Shown here: piece after piece, positions 22,736-23,515 of the stretch
Layout of the letters: each line of letters begins with the position of its first letter
How positions within the stretch are numbered: position 1 is the stretch's first letter
Origin: HLUCCA09 sp039189975
GTDB taxonomy: Bacteria; Pseudomonadota; Alphaproteobacteria; Rhodobacterales; Rhodobacteraceae
DNA: 23,515 bases
NCBI GenBank assembly: GCA_039189975.1
Contig: JBCCYI010000045.1
Span: 1 to 23,515, forward strand
Direction of reading: 5' to 3'
Program-made: the position numbers and the translations under genes
Notes under the pieces: model-generated
Told to the model about the DNA's origin: nothing
Databases searched by the model: none
The model's input: the letters and a program-made list of their open reading frames with translations, nothing else

Positions 22736-23377
22736 TCAGGATTGCCAGTCGGGCGGACGCTTCTCGAGAAACGCCTGGATCCCCTCGTCCGTGTCGCGCC
22801 AGAGCATGTTTTCCACCATAACGGCGGCGGTATGCTCGTAGGCCTCGGCCAGGGGCATTTCGAGCTGCTCGTAAAAGGCGCGCTTGCCGATCTTGACCGC
22901 CCCGGTGAGCTTCGAGGCGACGAGGTCGGCCAGGGCGGCTGTCTCGTCGCGCAGCGCCTCAACGGGCACGACCCGGTTCACAAGGCCCAGGGCCTGCGCC
23001 TCGGAGGCGTCGGCAAAACCGCCGGTGACGAGCATCTCAAAGGTCTTCTTAGGGCCGACATTGCGCGAAAGCGCCACCATCGGCGTCGAGCAAAAAAGTC
23101 CGATGTTGACCCCGTTGACCCCAAAGCGCGTGCCCTCGGCGGCGACAGCCATGTCGCAGGAGGCGACGAGCTGGCACCCGGCGGCTGTGGCGATGCCGTG
23201 AACTTCGGCGACAACGGGCTGGGGCAGGGCGCGGATCGCCTGCATCAGTGCCCCGCAGCGGGAGAAGAGGTCGGCGAAATAGGCCTGTCCGCCGTCGTCC
23301 GACTGGCGCCCGGTCTGCATCTCGCGCAGGTCATGCCCGGCGCAAAACGCCTTGCCCGCGCCGCGCAAGACGACCAC
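22736..23377 (-). CDS. Enoyl-CoA hydratase/isomerase family protein, ECHDC3-like (N-terminus disrupted)
   Basis: 213 residues are readable from a GTG at 23377, and the frame stays open to 23464. The oxyanion-hole block VVVLRGAGKAFCAGHDL and the second block GIATAAGCQLVASCDMAVAA are those of crotonases, with VNIGLFCSTPMVALSRNVG and EMLVTGGFADASEAQALGLVNRVVP typical of the ECHDC3 branch. The two catalytic glutamates of enoyl-CoA hydratase (GGGCE and FGQPE in the rat enzyme) are Gln and Asn here (AAGCQ, FGVNG), so hydratase activity is unlikely. About 45 expected N-terminal residues are absent from this frame but recognisable in another frame beyond 23404. It is probably an intact gene disturbed by errors at the contig end, or a frameshifted pseudogene. 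Confidence 0.8.
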   Translation of the reverse strand: MVVLRGAGKAFCAGHDLREMQTGRQSDDGGQAYFADLFSRCGALMQAIRALPQPVVAEVHGIATAAGCQLVASCDMAVAAEGTRFGVNGVNIGLFCSTPMVALSRNVGPKKTFEMLVTGGFADASEAQALGLVNRVVPVEALRDETAALADLVASKLTGAVKIGKRAFYEQLEMPLAEAYEHTAAVMVENMLWRDTDEGIQAFLEKRPPDWQS

Positions 23378-23404
23378 GCGGATCTGCGGATCACCAGCGA
23401 TCTG

Positions 23405-23515
23405 TGCAAGCGCCGTTCCGTTCGTCGCGTTCGATGGCGTAGAGTCGCTGGACCTCGGCGAGCTTCAGCGCCGCCGACGTCTGGCCCGTCTCGACGCGAC
23501 GCAGGAGGGTTCGCA
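23405..23515 (-). other. Out-of-frame N-terminal part of the ECHDC3-like gene
   Basis: Minus-strand reading in a different frame gives TLLRRVETGQTSAALKLAEV followed by QRLYAIERDERNG. Spacing to the FCAG block fits a crotonase N-terminus, where LxLAxPQRLNALS is normal (LYAIE would be a corrupted LNALS). One frame change near 23405-23425 would join it to the CDS. The true start probably lies at or just beyond the window edge. Confidence 0.5.

Overview
The window looks like a chromosomal stretch of a Rhodobacterales (roseobacter-type) alphaproteobacterium. The grounds are high G+C, an ECHDC3-type crotonase, a DUF3333-type PstA, a MPLPAG (VPLPA-CTERM-like) sorting tail, a PAS_5/DUF1457 protein and a GlxA-type AraC regulator. 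This assignment is inference from gene content; no rRNA or tRNA is present to confirm it.

Layout. 1-1836: the front half of a branched-chain-amino-acid-type ABC substrate-binding protein (minus), whose continuation to the window edge carries in-frame stops; a GcvA-like LysR regulator (minus) with a hairpin after its stop; and a divergent 44-residue small ORF ending at a strong terminator. 1953-4641: a secreted PQQ-dependent sugar dehydrogenase, a small secreted orphan and a convergent GlxA-family regulator. 4861-8002: class II DAHP synthase, a secreted DUF1194 (VWA-like) protein and a convergent PAS_5 protein. 8339-10782: gmk overlapping a gamma-carbonic anhydrase gene, then a cystathionine gamma-synthase-like PLP enzyme. 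10846-18918: a divergent receiver-like orphan, then a complete phosphate-starvation locus phoR-pstS-pstC-pstA-pstB-phoU-phoB. 19041-23515 (minus): dimethylglycine-dehydrogenase-like flavoprotein, a secreted C-terminally sorted protein and an ECHDC3-like crotonase that is frameshifted near the right edge.

The phosphate locus is the functional core. PstSCAB imports phosphate, PhoU couples transport to signalling, PhoR (soluble here) phosphorylates PhoB, and PhoB should act at the three-half-site Pho-box-like array before pstS. Two hairpins between pstS and pstC could let the binding protein be made in excess. pstC/pstA and phoU/phoB overlap by 4 bases, so translation is probably coupled.

No mobile element, CRISPR array or phage gene was found, and I see no clear new multigene system. 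The best unexplained items are the receiver-like protein lacking the phospho-acceptor Asp beside phoR, a 31-base inverted dispersed repeat (6319 and 9513), an 18-base triplication over the phoB stop, the terminator packed against the sugar dehydrogenase ribosome site, and a terminator-like hairpin in the DAHP synthase leader. Both window ends show stops or frameshifts in otherwise normal genes, which most simply suggests error-prone contig ends.
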